The position numbers were made by a program, and so were the translations under genes. The notes beneath the pieces were generated by a model. The model saw nothing but the letters and a program-made list of their open reading frames with translations, was not told the origin of the DNA and ran no database searches. A stretch of 64,000 nt of DNA from Aurelia coerulea (Eukaryota > Cnidaria > Scyphozoa > Semaeostomeae > Ulmaridae): NCBI GenBank assembly GCA_039566865.1, contig CM076943.1, forward strand, positions 34,356,663 through 34,420,662, written 5' to 3'. Of the stretch, positions 1 to 11,703 are shown piece after piece; position 1 is the first letter of the stretch, and every line of letters begins with the position of its first letter.

Positions 1-17
1 GAAACAATTGCAGCGAT

Positions 18-2144
18 TTATCGGAAACGTTCTGATGCATGAATGTATTTCAGAGTTGCCTTGATGATTTCTGTATTCGAGACAATTGGCAGCCTTTCAT
101 CGCCATACAACAAAACTCTAAGCATAATTTTGTTAGAAAGGTTTGACAGGCCATGTTGGTGCAATATTGCATTGACACTGGTGAGAAGATCACGTCTGCA
201 AACAACATACAAGTGACAGAACAGCAAATAATGTTCCGTATCCTCAATGCCATCGTTTATTGAGCACATTGGATCTATTGTATCCTTAAAATTGTGCCTG
301 AACTGGTGGAGATTTAGTTTGCTAAGACCCACACGTAACTGTGTAAGAATTGCTAATCCTTTTGGATCGTGAATACTGAAAACTGATTTTACAGGGGGAC
401 GAATAAGAGATGATAATTTGTTCTTGAATGCACTTACTGTGGGTAATGATCTGATTTCAGGATCAAGCATGTTCCACTCAGATAGACAATGAGGATAAAA
501 ACTTGCACCATAACTGACTGTTCTTGCACAGATTCGCCCAACTACGTTGCGTTTGCGAAAAGGGTAAGACGATTCTAGCAAAGGTGGAATTGGCACTCTT
601 GTATAATCTGGTGTTAGGTTGTTAACAAACTTATAAAAAAGAACAAGACGCCTACTCCATCGACGGAGGTTGAGCGATTCCCACCCAAGTTCATCGTAGA
701 GTTTCTCACGTGATGTGCCTTTCCATGCTCCACTTACCGCTAACGCAGCGGAGTATTGAATGGATTCGAGCTTTTCCATGTGATTATTCAATATTATAAG
801 TTGACTGAAATCGCAAGTCTTATGTGGAATGTGATATATAACATCGCCATAATCCAGTTGTGGTCGAACGTATAGTTTGTACAATTCTATGAGAGTTTGC
901 CGGGGCAGGTACTTGGAGAGAAAGCGTAGCATTCCGATTGCCTTTCTGGATTTGGTAATGGCTGCCTGGATATGACTAGAGAAAGATAATTTTGTGTCGA
1001 GAACAAGCCCTAGGTGTTTGTGCTCACTAACGTTCATAACTGGGGTATCATTGAAAAGGATTACTGGATGGTCTACTGAGGTCCTTTTCCTTGAGAAGAT
1101 GACTTCAGCTGCTTGCTTAGTCGGATCAGGATTAAAGGACATTCGCCAATTGTGTGCCCATCGCGTAATGATATCTAGGTCATGGTTCATGTCGAGAGTA
1201 GCTCTATTTGGGTCGTGAACAACTGTGAAAAGTGATGTATCATCTGCAAAAAGCTTAACATTGCACCTCAGGTTATCTGTCAGATCATTTATGTATATCA
1301 AGAAGTACAGGGGACCTAAAATAGAGCCTTGAGGAACACCAGCTGCAATGTTTCCCCACTCTGACATTTTGCCATTTAAAACTGTACGTTGTTTGCGATC
1401 ACTAAGAAAGCTTTTGATTAAAAGAAGCAGTTCACCTGATACACCACAACAACGAAGTTTGAAGATAAGACCTTCGTGCCACACTCTGTCAAATGCTTTG
1501 GATATATCTAGATACACTGAGCGAACATCGAGTGGAGGGTTACAATCAAAGGCTTCGAAGATGGTATGAACTATTGATAATAATTGGTTTATAGTAGAAT
1601 CACCAGGGCGAAAACCCGACTGATTAGGGTTTAGTAGATTATTTGATGTCAAGTGTTCATAAAGGGTATCAAATATTAGCTTCTCCAGCATTTTCCCAAA
1701 TATTGGAAGCAGGGATATCGGACGATAATTTGTTTTCAAGTTTTTGTCATTCTTTTGTGAATTGGTACTACATGAGCTCGTTTCCAAATGTCGGGAAAGG
1801 TACCTTGCATCATGCATGCTTCAAAAATCAGTTTAAGAGGTGTTACAAGTGAACAATCACATATCTTTATCATACGTATTGAAATTTCGTCCCATCCATG
1901 GGCCTTGTTGGGATTTAATGACCGAGTGATCCGAAGTATCTTGTCCTCTGATATTTGGAAGCAATTCAACGGAGGAGCACACACTGGCACATCATGTGGG
2001 ATTTCACTACCAGTATCCAGGGTTGTGCATTGGAGTATGAAATAGTCGTTAAATATTTGCGCCTTCGCTGTAAAATCTAAGACAAATATGTCGTTTTCTA
2101 ATAGGGGAGGAATTATTGGGATTTTGCTTTTATTTAGAACTTTA
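18..2144 (-). pseudogene. Reverse transcriptase region of non-LTR element 1 (frameshifted)
   Basis: The 3' two thirds (1817 to 18) is a 599-codon open frame carrying the RT blocks: NYRPISLLP near residue 30, the YLDISKAFD catalytic Asp near 103-110, GVPQGSILGP near 160, and the FADD active site at 1250-1239. After these come a thumb region and a Cys/His-containing tail. The N-terminal part of the RT domain (LNPNKAHGWDEIS, then the WKRAHVVPIHK block) lies in another frame between 1990 and about 1755, so a one-base indel near 1755 splits the domain. The linker between 1991 and 2144 is also coding-like. All catalytic residues are present; the copy is dead because of frame breaks rather than active-site loss. 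Confidence 0.9.
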
Positions 2145-2636
2145 TTAATTAAAGACCAATAGGACTTGATACCTGTTTGTTGGACTAGAAAGTTTCCCCC
2201 CTATTTTTATGAAATAGTTATTCTTGGCATCCTCAATAAGCTTTGAACCTTGAGATATCATGTTCTCAATAGCCTCTCGCCTGTCCTCTGGTTGACCATT
2301 TTTGATCAATGTGCTATATGCCTTATTCTTTTTACGAATGAAGTTTTTGATAGACTGTGTTATCCAAGGTGCCTGCCGTAGCCTTACTGTGATTGACTTG
2401 TTTGGAATGAAATTAGAGAAGATATTTAGAAGAACATCGTTAAGTAACTTCACTTTTAGGTTGGGGCAATCGATTTCTGACAATACTTCGCGCCATCGAA
2501 ACAGTTCCATACTTTTCCTAATTGAACTGATGTCAGCTCGGTCGTAGAACCAAATTTTTCGACTGAATGGGGGTGGAGCTAAATTATCGATCGATACCTT
2601 GCCATGAATAATTTGATGGTGACACTGCTCATGCAA
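2145..2636 (-). pseudogene. Endonuclease-RT linker of non-LTR element 1
   Basis: An open stretch of about 163 codons connects the end of the endonuclease to the RT. It contains the region typical of LINE ORF2 between the two enzymes (APWITQSIKNFIRKKNKAY and similar basic, helix-rich sequence). It has no catalytic motif of its own. Position, strand and collinearity with 2640-3431 and 18-2144 support the call. A frame change near 2640 separates it from the endonuclease. Confidence 0.8.
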
Positions 2637-2639
2637 AGA

Positions 2640-3431
2640 AGGGTGAACACCAGATTCAATGAAAAGATTTGGCTGATCGGTGAAAGAAAGTTAAATCGAT
2701 ACAAGACTTGGATTCGCCCATGACGTGCGTTGGCTCAGAAATTAGTTGTTCGAGTCCAAGATCAGCTGTAAATGGTTCAAAAAGTCTGCCCGCATCATTT
2801 TCTAAGTCATTTTCCCACCATTGAGCAGAACGAGCATTGAAATCCCCGGTTATATTACACAGTAAGGATTCTCGGCAGCCATCTTGGATACCATTAGGTC
2901 AAAATTATTCATGAAATCTTCAAGCTCTGCTTGATTTTGGCTAGGGCTTCTATAGAGAACAGCAAAGAAGTACTTTTTCCTTTTGATCTGAATTTCGCAT
3001 ACAATGCATTCTGAAAGAGTGTTGAGGTCATTTCGCTCCCTAGCTGGAAAAGATTCTTTGACATAGAGCCCAACCCCTCCCCGTTTTACGTTTTGAGGAT
3101 GGTTACTTGTGTGAAAGGAATAGCCATCAAGAGCCAGCTTGGTTTCATCAACAGTGTTGTCAAGGTGAGTTTCAACGATACCTATTAAATCATAATTGTA
3201 TACTGAATTGTACGCCTCGATCAGAGAAACCCTGAGAAAATCGTGTGCACAAATACTGTTTAAGTTCCAGGAGCAAAAGTTAAAACTACCGAAAGGTGGA
3301 CCCGGATTTGTCTCAATATCACCACTTAACAAGATTGTTCTAAATACAGTCCATTGCGCATGGAGCATATGACACGTTACACAAATGGCGTTTATATATG
3401 CATAATTAATGACAACTGATTTTAGGAGTCT
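2640..3431 (-). pseudogene. AP-type endonuclease of non-LTR element 1 with N-terminal 2A-like leader
   Basis: The frame is open from 3431; the first ATG is at 3368. After the 2A-like motif the endonuclease begins (FCSWNLNSI), followed by the catalytic-site Glu in IVETHLD, the GGVGLYV and AVLYRSPS blocks and, after a frame break near 2840-2850, GDFNARSAQWW and SCIDLTF. These are the order and motifs of an exonuclease-endonuclease-phosphatase fold that nicks target DNA for target-primed reverse transcription. Two frame changes make it non-functional. Only a short leader precedes the 2A site, so the upstream partner protein is largely missing or very small. Confidence 0.85.
3297..3332 (-). other. 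2A-like ribosome-skipping motif
   Basis: The codons read LLSGDIETNPGP, matching the D(V/I)ExNPGP core that causes ribosomal skipping between the Gly and the final Pro. It sits about 24 codons after the ATG at 3368 and just before the endonuclease, where 2A motifs have been described in some sea urchin, lancelet and cnidarian non-LTR elements. The upstream residues (WTVFRTILLSG) are hydrophobic, as expected for an active 2A. Function is inferred from the motif only. Confidence 0.85.
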
Positions 3432-4985
3432 TCATTTGTGAGGCTGATTGAGGACGAGGGGAAGCCTTTTAGTCAACTCGAATGAAATGTAAAACAAGAC
3501 TTTAGTGAACGAATATAGTTGAGCGAATATGTGCAAGAAGTGGGATTTCGGGTAAAATGAGTGGATGGCCAATACCTGGAAAGTCATTGCAATGGGTAAA
3601 AGAGGGATTGAAATTAGAATAAATATGGAGCAAAAAAGATATAATTTTGATAGCAAAAGAATTGTCGAAAAAATTGAGGGTTTGTTATGTACCACCCATC
3701 TCTTTGTGATTAGGAGAGATCGGAACGTTCCAATTGCTGCCCGCCACTGACTTACATCAATTTGCATTTGGGAAGTTAAACGTTCTCAACCGTGCCGTGC
3801 CAAGATGTGCATCTTCGTCCGACAAAACACAGCGTTTCCCCTTTGCAAACAAGACAAACACATATGAAATAGTTAACAAAAACAAAAACAAACACAAAGT
3901 ATAGTAGCTATGCATGCGGGAATAACAAGCAAATGCTTACAAAGCAAGTGACGAAATGGTATTTTTTTTTTAACTTGCTGTTTCAATACATGGACTGCGA
4001 GACATTTCTCGAGTACCTTACGAGTAATAATGATACAGGAAACAAGTGAAAGTAAAGTAAAAATATTTCAAGGATTTCCTTTATCAAAATTAATAGTTTC
4101 CTAACTTATATTTTCCCAGTACTGAAGTTTCTTAATTTTTTTGGCGATCTGAGAGTTAACTTTCTTATGGGCAGTTTCTTATAAACAGAAATAGATAAAT
4201 TTTTCAATATGAGAGGTTTAAACATAGCGTGTGAGACCAAGTATGAGTAAATCTGGTAAATAGTTGCTGATTTATGAAGCAGGAAAATCATAATTAATGG
4301 CGCGATTAATGGTTACATATAGAAACCAGAAGATTTGATATTCTCCATTAATGTCAACATTAAAGAACATGAGTGAAAAAATGTACCTAGCCTTGTTTTT
4401 TTCGTAAGTAAATCAGGTAGTCATTCTTGTCGTAGCCAAAAAGAAAACAAATAATCTACCGTTGCTAAAAATGTTGATGTGCAACACAAGTGCTGCAAGC
4501 CATAACTTTTGTTGGTCAGATATTTTACTTCTAAAAAGTCAGTTGATAGGACTTCTGGCAAATATTTTGAGTTATTTTGTAATTTATCGTTTCCATATGT
4601 GTTTCTTGGTACCTATTTAAAATTAAGTTAATTTTGATGCCAAAATTTAAAGTTAATAGGCTAAGAACATGGATTTAGTGCTAACAGTAATCTTGACTTT
4701 CTTGCTACATAAATAAGCAACCACCTATTAGACTTACTTACACTTGCTTTGCTTAAAACTCTAAATTGAAACCTCTTCTGTTGAAAAATCTTGATTCATG
4801 GCTGCTCCGCAGCAACCATTCAAAAGGTCCACATGTTTTTGGAATCCCTGTGGGTGCTGTATAGTTAATGCAAGAATGATTTACCTTTGAGTATTGAAAA
4901 CTTGCAATTGGATGCCACATCAACTCTCTACCTTTTATTGTAGGTTGTAGCAAATGCTGGAAACAGTTCCCAAGAGAACGATTTG
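3432..4985. other. No gene seen; AT-rich non-coding stretch
   Basis: Open frames here are short and show no recognisable domain. The only structured part is a copy of the dispersed GTTTCTTA repeat at about 3995-4190. Confidence 0.6.
3995..4190 (+). repeat. Copy of dispersed TTTATAAGAAACT-ended repeat (subfamily 1)
   Basis: The stretch from the CTCGAGTACCTTACGAGTAA region to AGTTTCTTATAAAC matches the copy at about 20740-20945 nearly base for base, and matches 48361-48530 and 43143-43330 in reverse complement. Shared landmarks are CCCAGTACTG, GGCGATCTGAGAGTT and the closing GTTTCTTAT. It has no coding capacity. Confidence 0.75.
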
Positions 4986-6037
4986 GCACGAAACCTGATT
5001 ACTCTTGCTTTGACTTTGGGGCTTGGATAGCGAGGAATGGCGAGGCAAGGAGCATAAAAGACTGGCAGAAGAAACGCAGGAAGCACAAACGAAAACCCAG
5101 CAGACAAACTTAGAGTCAGCTTCAGGTGTACGTTAACAGTGAATTTTCAAAACTTCCATACTTTGATCCTATTGAATTTCACGTTGTAGACCCTATGCAT
5201 AATTTATTGTTAGGCACTGCAAAGCATATTTTTGGAGTTTGGATAGAAAAAGGAATACTCAGTGACAAAGACATTGATGACATTGACAAGCTATCGAATG
5301 AAATGGGGAAAATGTCCGAACAAGGGAGAACAACAAAGTCCTTGAAGTTGTACAAGACAATGAAAGCAGAAGAGTGGAAGAACTGGGTTCTTGTTTATTC
5401 CCTTTTTTGTCTGAAGGATGTGCTCGACAAAAGACATTTCAACCTTTGGCAAGTCTACGTTCGTGCTTGTAGATTGCTCCTGAGCACGTCAATAAGTACT
5501 TCCCAATTGACAGATGCACACCAGCTGCTTTGGCTATTTTGCAACCAATTTGAAGAGATAATCGGACATCAGTATTGTACTCCAAATATGCATATGCACT
5601 TACATTTAAAGGACTGCATCAATAGTTTTGGTCCAGTGTATGGATTTTGGGCTTTTTCGTTTGAAAGATACAATGGGATTCTAGGCTCATTCCACACTAA
5701 CAATCGATCAATGACTATTACAATGATGAGAAAGTTTCTTGATGGTGTGCATGTTTTCTCAATGTATCAGCGAGTGGGAGTGGGATTCAAAGACCTTCCT
5801 AGTTTAGCAGACTTCAATTTCATAGAAGAAAAGCATTCAACATCGTCAACCACACCACTTGATATCATTCGACGAAAGCCCAAACTTGATGGAAATGGTG
5901 TTATGCAAGTTTTTTCTCTGCCATTGTCTGTCCCAAAACTAGAATCCTTGACCCATGATGAGGTACAAGAGCTCACAGGTATGCTGGAAACACTTCTCCC
6001 TAATGAAATAATCAAGGGTGTAGCAAAGTTTATATAG
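4986..6037 (+). pseudogene. EnSpm/CACTA-type (tnp2-like) transposase fragment
   Basis: The open frame 5126-6037 (about 303 aa) contains LPYFDPIEFHVVDPMHNLLLGTAKH near its start, the hallmark block of the tnp2 transposase family of EnSpm/CACTA transposons, followed by a conserved WxFxFERYNGxLG block near residue 185. The frame just upstream (about 4986-5130) continues the family pattern (CFDFGAW, then TKTQQTNLESASGVR) but in different frames. A one-base insertion near 5133 and another indel near 5040 therefore break the protein. The N-terminal half and the element ends are not visible. It stops about 25 bases before the next retrotransposon begins. Confidence in the family is good; activity is excluded. 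Confidence 0.8.
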
Positions 6038-6060
6038 CCTAGATATCAATATAGCCTAGA

Positions 6061-6324
6061 AGCATTGTTGCAAAGTTTTCCAAATGGAAGACAAAAGAGC
6101 ACATTCTGAAAACTGCTCGCAACAAGAAGCCACAGGGAATTATGTTTGTTGGAGATTTTTCTCAAAGAACACTTGACAAAAGAGCTGCAAAAATACCAGA
6201 TCTCATAAAGGCAAGAGGGGAAGGCAAAATTGCCTACTTCATCATGGATAAGCTGAGTGTCAGGAATAAACGTTTGAACAACATTCAAGGCAGCGAGGAT
6301 TCTGAGGTATTCTTCAAAAGTTGA
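6061..6324 (+). pseudogene. ORF1 C-terminal remnant (LINE RNA-binding-like domain)
   Basis: An open stretch of about 85 codons reads FSKWKTKEHILKTARNKKP, then DFSQRTLDKRAAKIPDLIKAR and GKIAYFIMDKLSVRNK. This pattern is typical of the C-terminal domain of L1-like ORF1 proteins that coat the element RNA as chaperones. The N-terminal coiled-coil part is missing, so the copy is 5'-truncated. It ends in TGA at 6324, about 100 bases before ORF2. Confidence 0.65.
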
Positions 6325-6998
6325 GTTTGAAGAGTTATCAAACTTCGATTTACCTCCATAGAATTATCGTAATGATAATTATTGTGTTTAATAGTTCCTT
6401 TAATTTACACACCAGCAACCAATTCAATGACAAAATCCCCTAAGTATCCATTTGGAATCTGTCAAAAGAATATTCATAAGAACCAAAAATGGCTCCTATG
6501 CAATCAGTGCAATTTTCATGTCCACATTAGTTGCAACAAAATATCTGCTGCTGAATATGAGGCTATTCAAAAGAAACCTGATGATGTTCCTTGGTTTTGC
6601 CTGCATTGTACAGTTTCATATCATGAATCTATTTTTCCTTTTGGTTCTGTAGACAATGAAGTACTGTCAAATGTTTTCAATTTTGACATACCCTCTGCTG
6701 TTGACTCACTGCCATCTTTTGAAATTACCTCTCACCTTACTAACTTGCCTAATCTGCAGGACTATGATGTTGATGAACATTTGCCTTCTAATATTAATTC
6801 TAGCTATCACACTGTCCAAGACCTCTCTTCCTCTGGCATAACTGATAAAGATCTCTCTTTTCTGCACATGAACGTAAGAAGCCTGTCTTGCCACATTGAA
6901 GAATTACAATCACTTCTTGCTAATCTTAATATCAAATTTGATGCGATTGGGGTTTCTGAAACTTGGGATTCAGTTGATAGGCCCATATGTACCAATAT

Positions 6999-7789
6999 CG
7001 GTATTGCTAAACTATGGAATCACCCAAAATGACCCAAAACGAGCCAAAATGAACCAAAATGACCCAAAATGACCCAAAATGACCCAAAATGACCCAGAAA
7101 ACCAAAAGAACGAGCCAAAATAACCCAGAACGACCCAGAATGACCCAAAAAGACCCCAATTATCATCATTAGATCTGATCCCACGAAAAACAGCTTGACT
7201 CAGCAGCAGCAAACAGCTTGACTTTGCAGAGCAGTTGCATATTTTCATGTAAAAAAATGCTACCAGATGATTAAAATTATGAAATTATTATTATGAAACT
7301 AGTAGAGTCTGCAGGAGTAGAACAATAGGTGGGGTGAAAATTTGTCATTTTTATTGCTAAAGATGGTAGATCATTAACTGTTCAGTCAGCATTTAATTCT
7401 TTGAGGCAGGTGGATCTGACAGAATAAACAAATGCTGGAGAAAAAAGATGTCAAAAATTGGTCTGAAATTGGCATTAGGCGTTTAGCTTGCTTTTTACAG
7501 TTATTGATGCATCAATACGACACTGCCAACGAACAGTGTTGCATTAAATCCAATTCAGGCCTCTGTTCACGATTTATTGATTCATTGGGCGGTCCCTCTG
7601 GCTCTGTTTGGGTCATTTTTAGCGTGTTTTGGGTTGTTCTGGATCATTTTAGCTCGTGTTTGGGTCGTTCTGGGTCATTCTAGCTCGTTTTTGGGTTGTT
7701 CTGGGTAATTTTGGTTCGTTTTGGATCATTTTGGCTCGTTTTGGATCATTTTGGCTCGTTTTGGCTGATTCCATAGTTTAGTAACACCG
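6999..7789. mobile_element. 791-bp non-autonomous TIR element with 10-bp TSD (Mutator-like?)
   Basis: Both ends read CGGTRTTRCTAAACTATGG in inverted orientation. The flanks carry a perfect 10-bp duplication GTACCAATAT at 6989-6998 and 7790-7799. Next to the ends are arrays of an ACCCAAAATG-like decamer (about 7020-7155) and its reverse complement (about 7600-7770). There is no transposase. Long, repeat-rich ends and a 9-11-bp TSD resemble Mutator-like elements, but the superfamily is an inference. Removal restores the endonuclease frame of the host LINE. Confidence 0.85.
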
Positions 7790-8509
7790 GTACCAATATA
7801 AATATTCCGGGTTACGTGTATTTTCCTAGTAAATCTTTTAGTCAGAATGGTGGTGTTGGTCTATATGTAAAAGTAGGTCTCAAACCTACCCCAAGACCTG
7901 ATCTTAATGGCAACACTGAACATTATGAGACCACATGGGTTGAAATTGAAAATACCAAAGGCAAACATATCTTAATCTGCTGTGCATATCGTCATCCTAA
8001 TTTTGCCCCAGAAATTTTTGCAGATTATATGCAGGATATCTTATCAAATGATGCTGTCACAAACAAACAAGTCTTCATTTTAGGAGACTTTAATATTAAC
8101 TTACTTAATTATGATTCTGACACTCCAACTGGCAATTTTGTTAATCTATTTCTTTCTCAACACTTTCTCCCATACATTGTTCATCCTACAAGAGTTTCTG
8201 ATCGATCTGCAACAATTATTGACAACATTTTTTCAAATGTTTGCAATGTTGAGACAATAAGTGGTAATATTTTAACTCAGATTTCTGATCATTTTCCTCA
8301 ATTCATGGTTGTCAAAAAGGCAGGTATCAAAGTCAAATCTGTATCATATTATCAACATGATTATTCCAAATTCAATCAAGATAGTTTTCTATCTGACTTT
8401 AACAACATGAGTTTTGCATATTTGAATGAAGAGAACCTAAATGTGAATGATAAATTTGATAGGTTTTTGGCAAATTTGAATGATTTAGTAAGAAAACATA
8501 CTCCTTTAA

Positions 8510-9392
8510 CCCTATTTTAACCGGGGGGGGGGCGTTTTTGGCCCCCCCTGTCGGATTTTTTTTAATAGCTCCCAAACGATGCCACCTACAATGCTGAAAC
8601 TCCTTGACTTTTCCTAAAATTTAGTTGGCAATCAGAAAATAGAAATTTCAATACCTATTGTTTGACCACGTGACCACCAAATGCCCATATTTGGAGAGTG
8701 GTCACAAAGAAATTCTTTAAAATGGCCCTAATTTCTTCATTTGTCACTAAATCTCAACAATATATATATACCATTCGATTCGTCTCAATGAGTACTTTCA
8801 TTTGATATATAATTTATTCATATTTGCTAACATCAGCAGTTTATTATTTCTATGACGTCATCAATCTTTATGACGTCACATTCCTAATGAATGAGTAATT
8901 TTTCATGCAAAACTGATGGAATTACCTCAAATATTGATGAAGGTACTTGATTTCACCAATAACATGCGAAATTAATGGTTTTAATCATAATTATTGAGCT
9001 AACAATTTTGCACTGAATCAAATTTTCATTATTTAATTAGTTAATTTATTAGAAACCACAAGTATCCGTACGAAACCATATGAAACTACAAATTAATGAT
9101 ATCAAGCAGGTATTTGGATGGTTTTTTGCCAATTTTATCTAGCTATTTGCTAATAATTGGCCCTTTTCTGCTAATAGCTCGATTTTCTCAAAATTTGCAT
9201 TGTTTTTGGTTGCCTTGCAACCAATCACGTGACTATTGATTGATTGGTGCTATTTTTAGATTCTCCATTGTTCAATTATGACACAGTGCAAGTTTCATTG
9301 TCATAGCTGTTATCCTTGCGGAGAAAAACAGGGGGGGCGAAAAACGCCCCCCCCGGTAGAAAATCACTTTTTTTTACCCGGTTAAAATAGGG
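8510..9392. mobile_element. 883-bp piggyBac-like non-autonomous element
   Basis: TTAA duplications lie at 8506-8509 and 9393-9396, and the inverted ends CCCTATTTTAACCGGG match perfectly. A G-run and C-run hairpin lies just inside each end. There is no transposase. TTAA targets with CCC/GGG ends are the signature of piggyBac-type elements. Removal down to one TTAA restores the LINE linker frame. The interior contains paired TGACGTCA motifs and a CACGTGAC-type motif, and shares long similarity with 43662-44541 and with both ends of 35163-41306. Confidence 0.88.
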
Positions 9393-11703
9393 TTAAAGAA
9401 ACTCACAAAGAAAGATCTTAAGCTCAGAAACAAGCCTTGGATAAATAGCAGAATTCAAAAAATGATGCACTTAAGGGATAAGCTACTAAGAAAACTTCAG
9501 AAAAAAAGTGACTTGGCAACAAAAAGCCTTTATAAAAAATTCAGGAATCGTGTCGTTGTGGAATTAACACAGAGCAAGGCCAACTATTTCAACAATTTCT
9601 TCCATACTAATGGCAACAATATGAAGCTCCTTTGGTCAGGTATAAAGACAATTATAAGCAATAAGAACTCTAATGTGAATGTTATTAGCAAACTTAAAGA
9701 TATGAATGGAAATATAACAACAGATTCAACTGTTATAGCAAATACCTTCAATAAGTTTTTTGTAAATGTAGGCAATAATGTGACAAAAACAATACCTAGA
9801 ACTATGAAATCTCCCATGGACTATCTGGGAAGTAGCAATGGAAATTCTTTTTTCATCACCCCTGCAGTCCCAATGGAAATATCTGACATCATAAGCATGC
9901 TAAAAACTGGCAAATCTATTGGTCCTAATAGTATTCCTACAAAGCTATTGAAAATTCTCTCTCCACATATATCTTCTCCTCTCTCTCAATTAATAAATGA
10001 ATCCTTCCAGTCTGGTATCTTCCCTATAAAATAGCAACTGGCCAAAGTAATTCCTCTATTCAAGAAAGGCTGCCCCCTAAATTCCTCTAACTATAGACCA
10101 ATATCTCTCTTGTCTGTGTTCAGTAAGATTATTGAGAAAACTATGTATAAGCGTCTCTATGATTTCTTCGAACTTCACAATGTCTTGTACAACCTTCAGT
10201 TTGGTTTCCGTGCTAGTCACTCAATAAATCATGCACTGATAAGTTTAACAGAATCAGTTAAAAACACTTTAGACAATAAAATGTTTGGGTGTGGTATTTT
10301 CCTTGATTTACAAAAGGCTTTTGACACTGTTAATCATCAAATCCTCCTTAAAAAGCTTGATCACTATGGTATTAGAGGAACTGCTTTGTCTTGGTTCAGC
10401 TCTTATCTTAGCAACAGAGAACAATACGTTTCTGTTAATGGCCATAGTTTCAGTAACCAAAAAGTAACATGTGGGGACCCGCAGGGATCAGTACTTGGTC
10501 CACTCCTTTTTCTCATTTACATAAAAGATATTTCTAAGGCTTCATCCAAATTATCTTTTTATCTTTTTGCTGATGATACCAACATTTATTATCAGTCAGC
10601 AAGTTTAGAACAACTTCAAAAGGTTGTAAACCATGAACTGAAGTATGTCAAAAAGTGGCTTGATGCAAACAAGCTTGCTTTGAATGTTGATAAAACAAAC
10701 TTTATTATTTTTCATTCACCAAGAAAGCCCCTAAATGACACTGTTGACATAAGATTTGGTAAGCAACATGCGAGAAAAGCAAAGTATGTCAAATTTCTTG
10801 GTCTTGTCCTTGATGAAAACTTTTCTTGGAAGTATCACCTAAACGAACTTTCCAAAAAGTTAGCAAGAACGTGTGGTATATTTTTTAAGGTGAGACATCT
10901 ACTTCCTACGAATGTATTGGTTTCCTTGTACAACTCTTTATTTGCTTCTTTCCTACAATATGGAATTGTTGTTTGGGGTCTCACTTATGATTCATACATC
11001 AAACCGATCTTCATTCTTCAAAAGAAAGCCGTAAGAGCTATCGCCTTTGAAAATCGTTCTGCTCCATCATCTCCTATTTTCCTCAATCTCCAACTTCTTA
11101 AGTTGGAGGACTTGTTTGAATTAAAGCTGCTGACTTTTGTCTATGAATCTGTAAATAGGATCTCCCCTTCTTGTTTTCATGAGTTTTTTTATTTACTTTC
11201 ACATGTTCATCAACATGATACCAGGCAAGCATGTAAAGGTGACATTTTTCTGACACGTAAAAATACTCTGCAATATGGTTTGAAATCTGTCAGGTATGCA
11301 GGTGCGAAATCTTGGAACAATATTCCTACCGTGATCAAACAGGCATATTCTTCAGTTAACTTTCGTCGTCAAGTTAAACTGCATTTGTTTTCCATCAACT
11401 ACCAGTCGTAAGATTTTAGTGTTTTCAAATGATGTCTTTCCGCAATTTGATTCTTCGCATATTTTTCCAATATAAACTATGTTTTTTAAACTAAGGGGGT
11501 GTTCTCTCCTCGATTAGTCTATCTATTGAGAGAGCTCCTCCTATATGAAATTTCCTACATGCAAATCCCCCCTCATCTTCTTGCATTGTGTTCGTTAATT
11601 GTATTTCATTAATATTTTATGTCTCTTTGTAGTTTAATTTTGAGTATATTTTGTGTTTTTTGTGAGATTTGTATGTAGAGGAATTTTAAAATTAAAGGAA
11701 CTG

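Larger units (their letters stand above)
18..3431 (-). mobile_element. Degenerate non-LTR retrotransposon with 2A-like motif, endonuclease and RT
   Basis: Read on the minus strand from about 3431 down to 18, the pieces fall in the usual order of a Jockey/CR1-type LINE ORF2: a short leader with a 2A-like motif, an apurinic-type endonuclease, a linker, and a reverse transcriptase with its C-terminal region. The frame is broken in at least three places (about 1755, about 2640 and about 2840-2850), so the copy cannot make a full protein. The 3' end lies beyond the left edge of the window. The family assignment (CR1/L2-like group) comes from the RT block motifs; the exact clade is not determined. 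Confidence 0.9.
6427..11411 (+). pseudogene. ORF2: PHD finger, endonuclease, reverse transcriptase (interrupted)
   Basis: The first real ATG is at 6427. A PHD-like zinc finger follows at once (GICQKN, LLCNQC, HVHISC, WFCLHC); its expected first Cys is a Phe, so one zinc ligand is lost. The endonuclease starts near 6860 (LHMNVRSL, IGVSETW) and resumes after the 6999-7789 insertion with GGVGLYV, CCAYRHP, ILGDFNINLL and ISDHFP. It then resumes after the 8510-9392 insertion with the linker and the RT: NYRPISLLS, IFLDLQKAFD, GDPQGSVLGP (a V-to-D change in the usual GVPQG) and FADDTNIY. One nonsense codon (TAG, 10032-10034) lies just before the RT blocks. The C-terminal domain runs intact to the stop at 11411. 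Confidence 0.9.
6061..11703 (+). mobile_element. Non-LTR retrotransposon 2 (ORF1 remnant, PHD-EN-RT ORF2)
   Basis: This is a plus-strand LINE with an ORF1 C-terminal remnant, an ORF2 with PHD finger, endonuclease and RT, and a short 3' UTR. It ends in a short GAACT-type tail at about 11690-11703, as CR1/L2-like elements often do. The 5' part is truncated close to 6061. Two later insertions (6999-7789 and 8510-9392) interrupt ORF2 at duplicated target sites; taking them out restores the coding frame. Apart from one in-frame TAG the RT part is open, so the copy is fairly young. Confidence 0.9.

Noticed and set aside
7020..7155. ACCCAAAATG array considered as telomeric or a simple satellite
   Set aside because: It is subterminal in an element with inverted ends and a TSD, and is mirrored at the other end.
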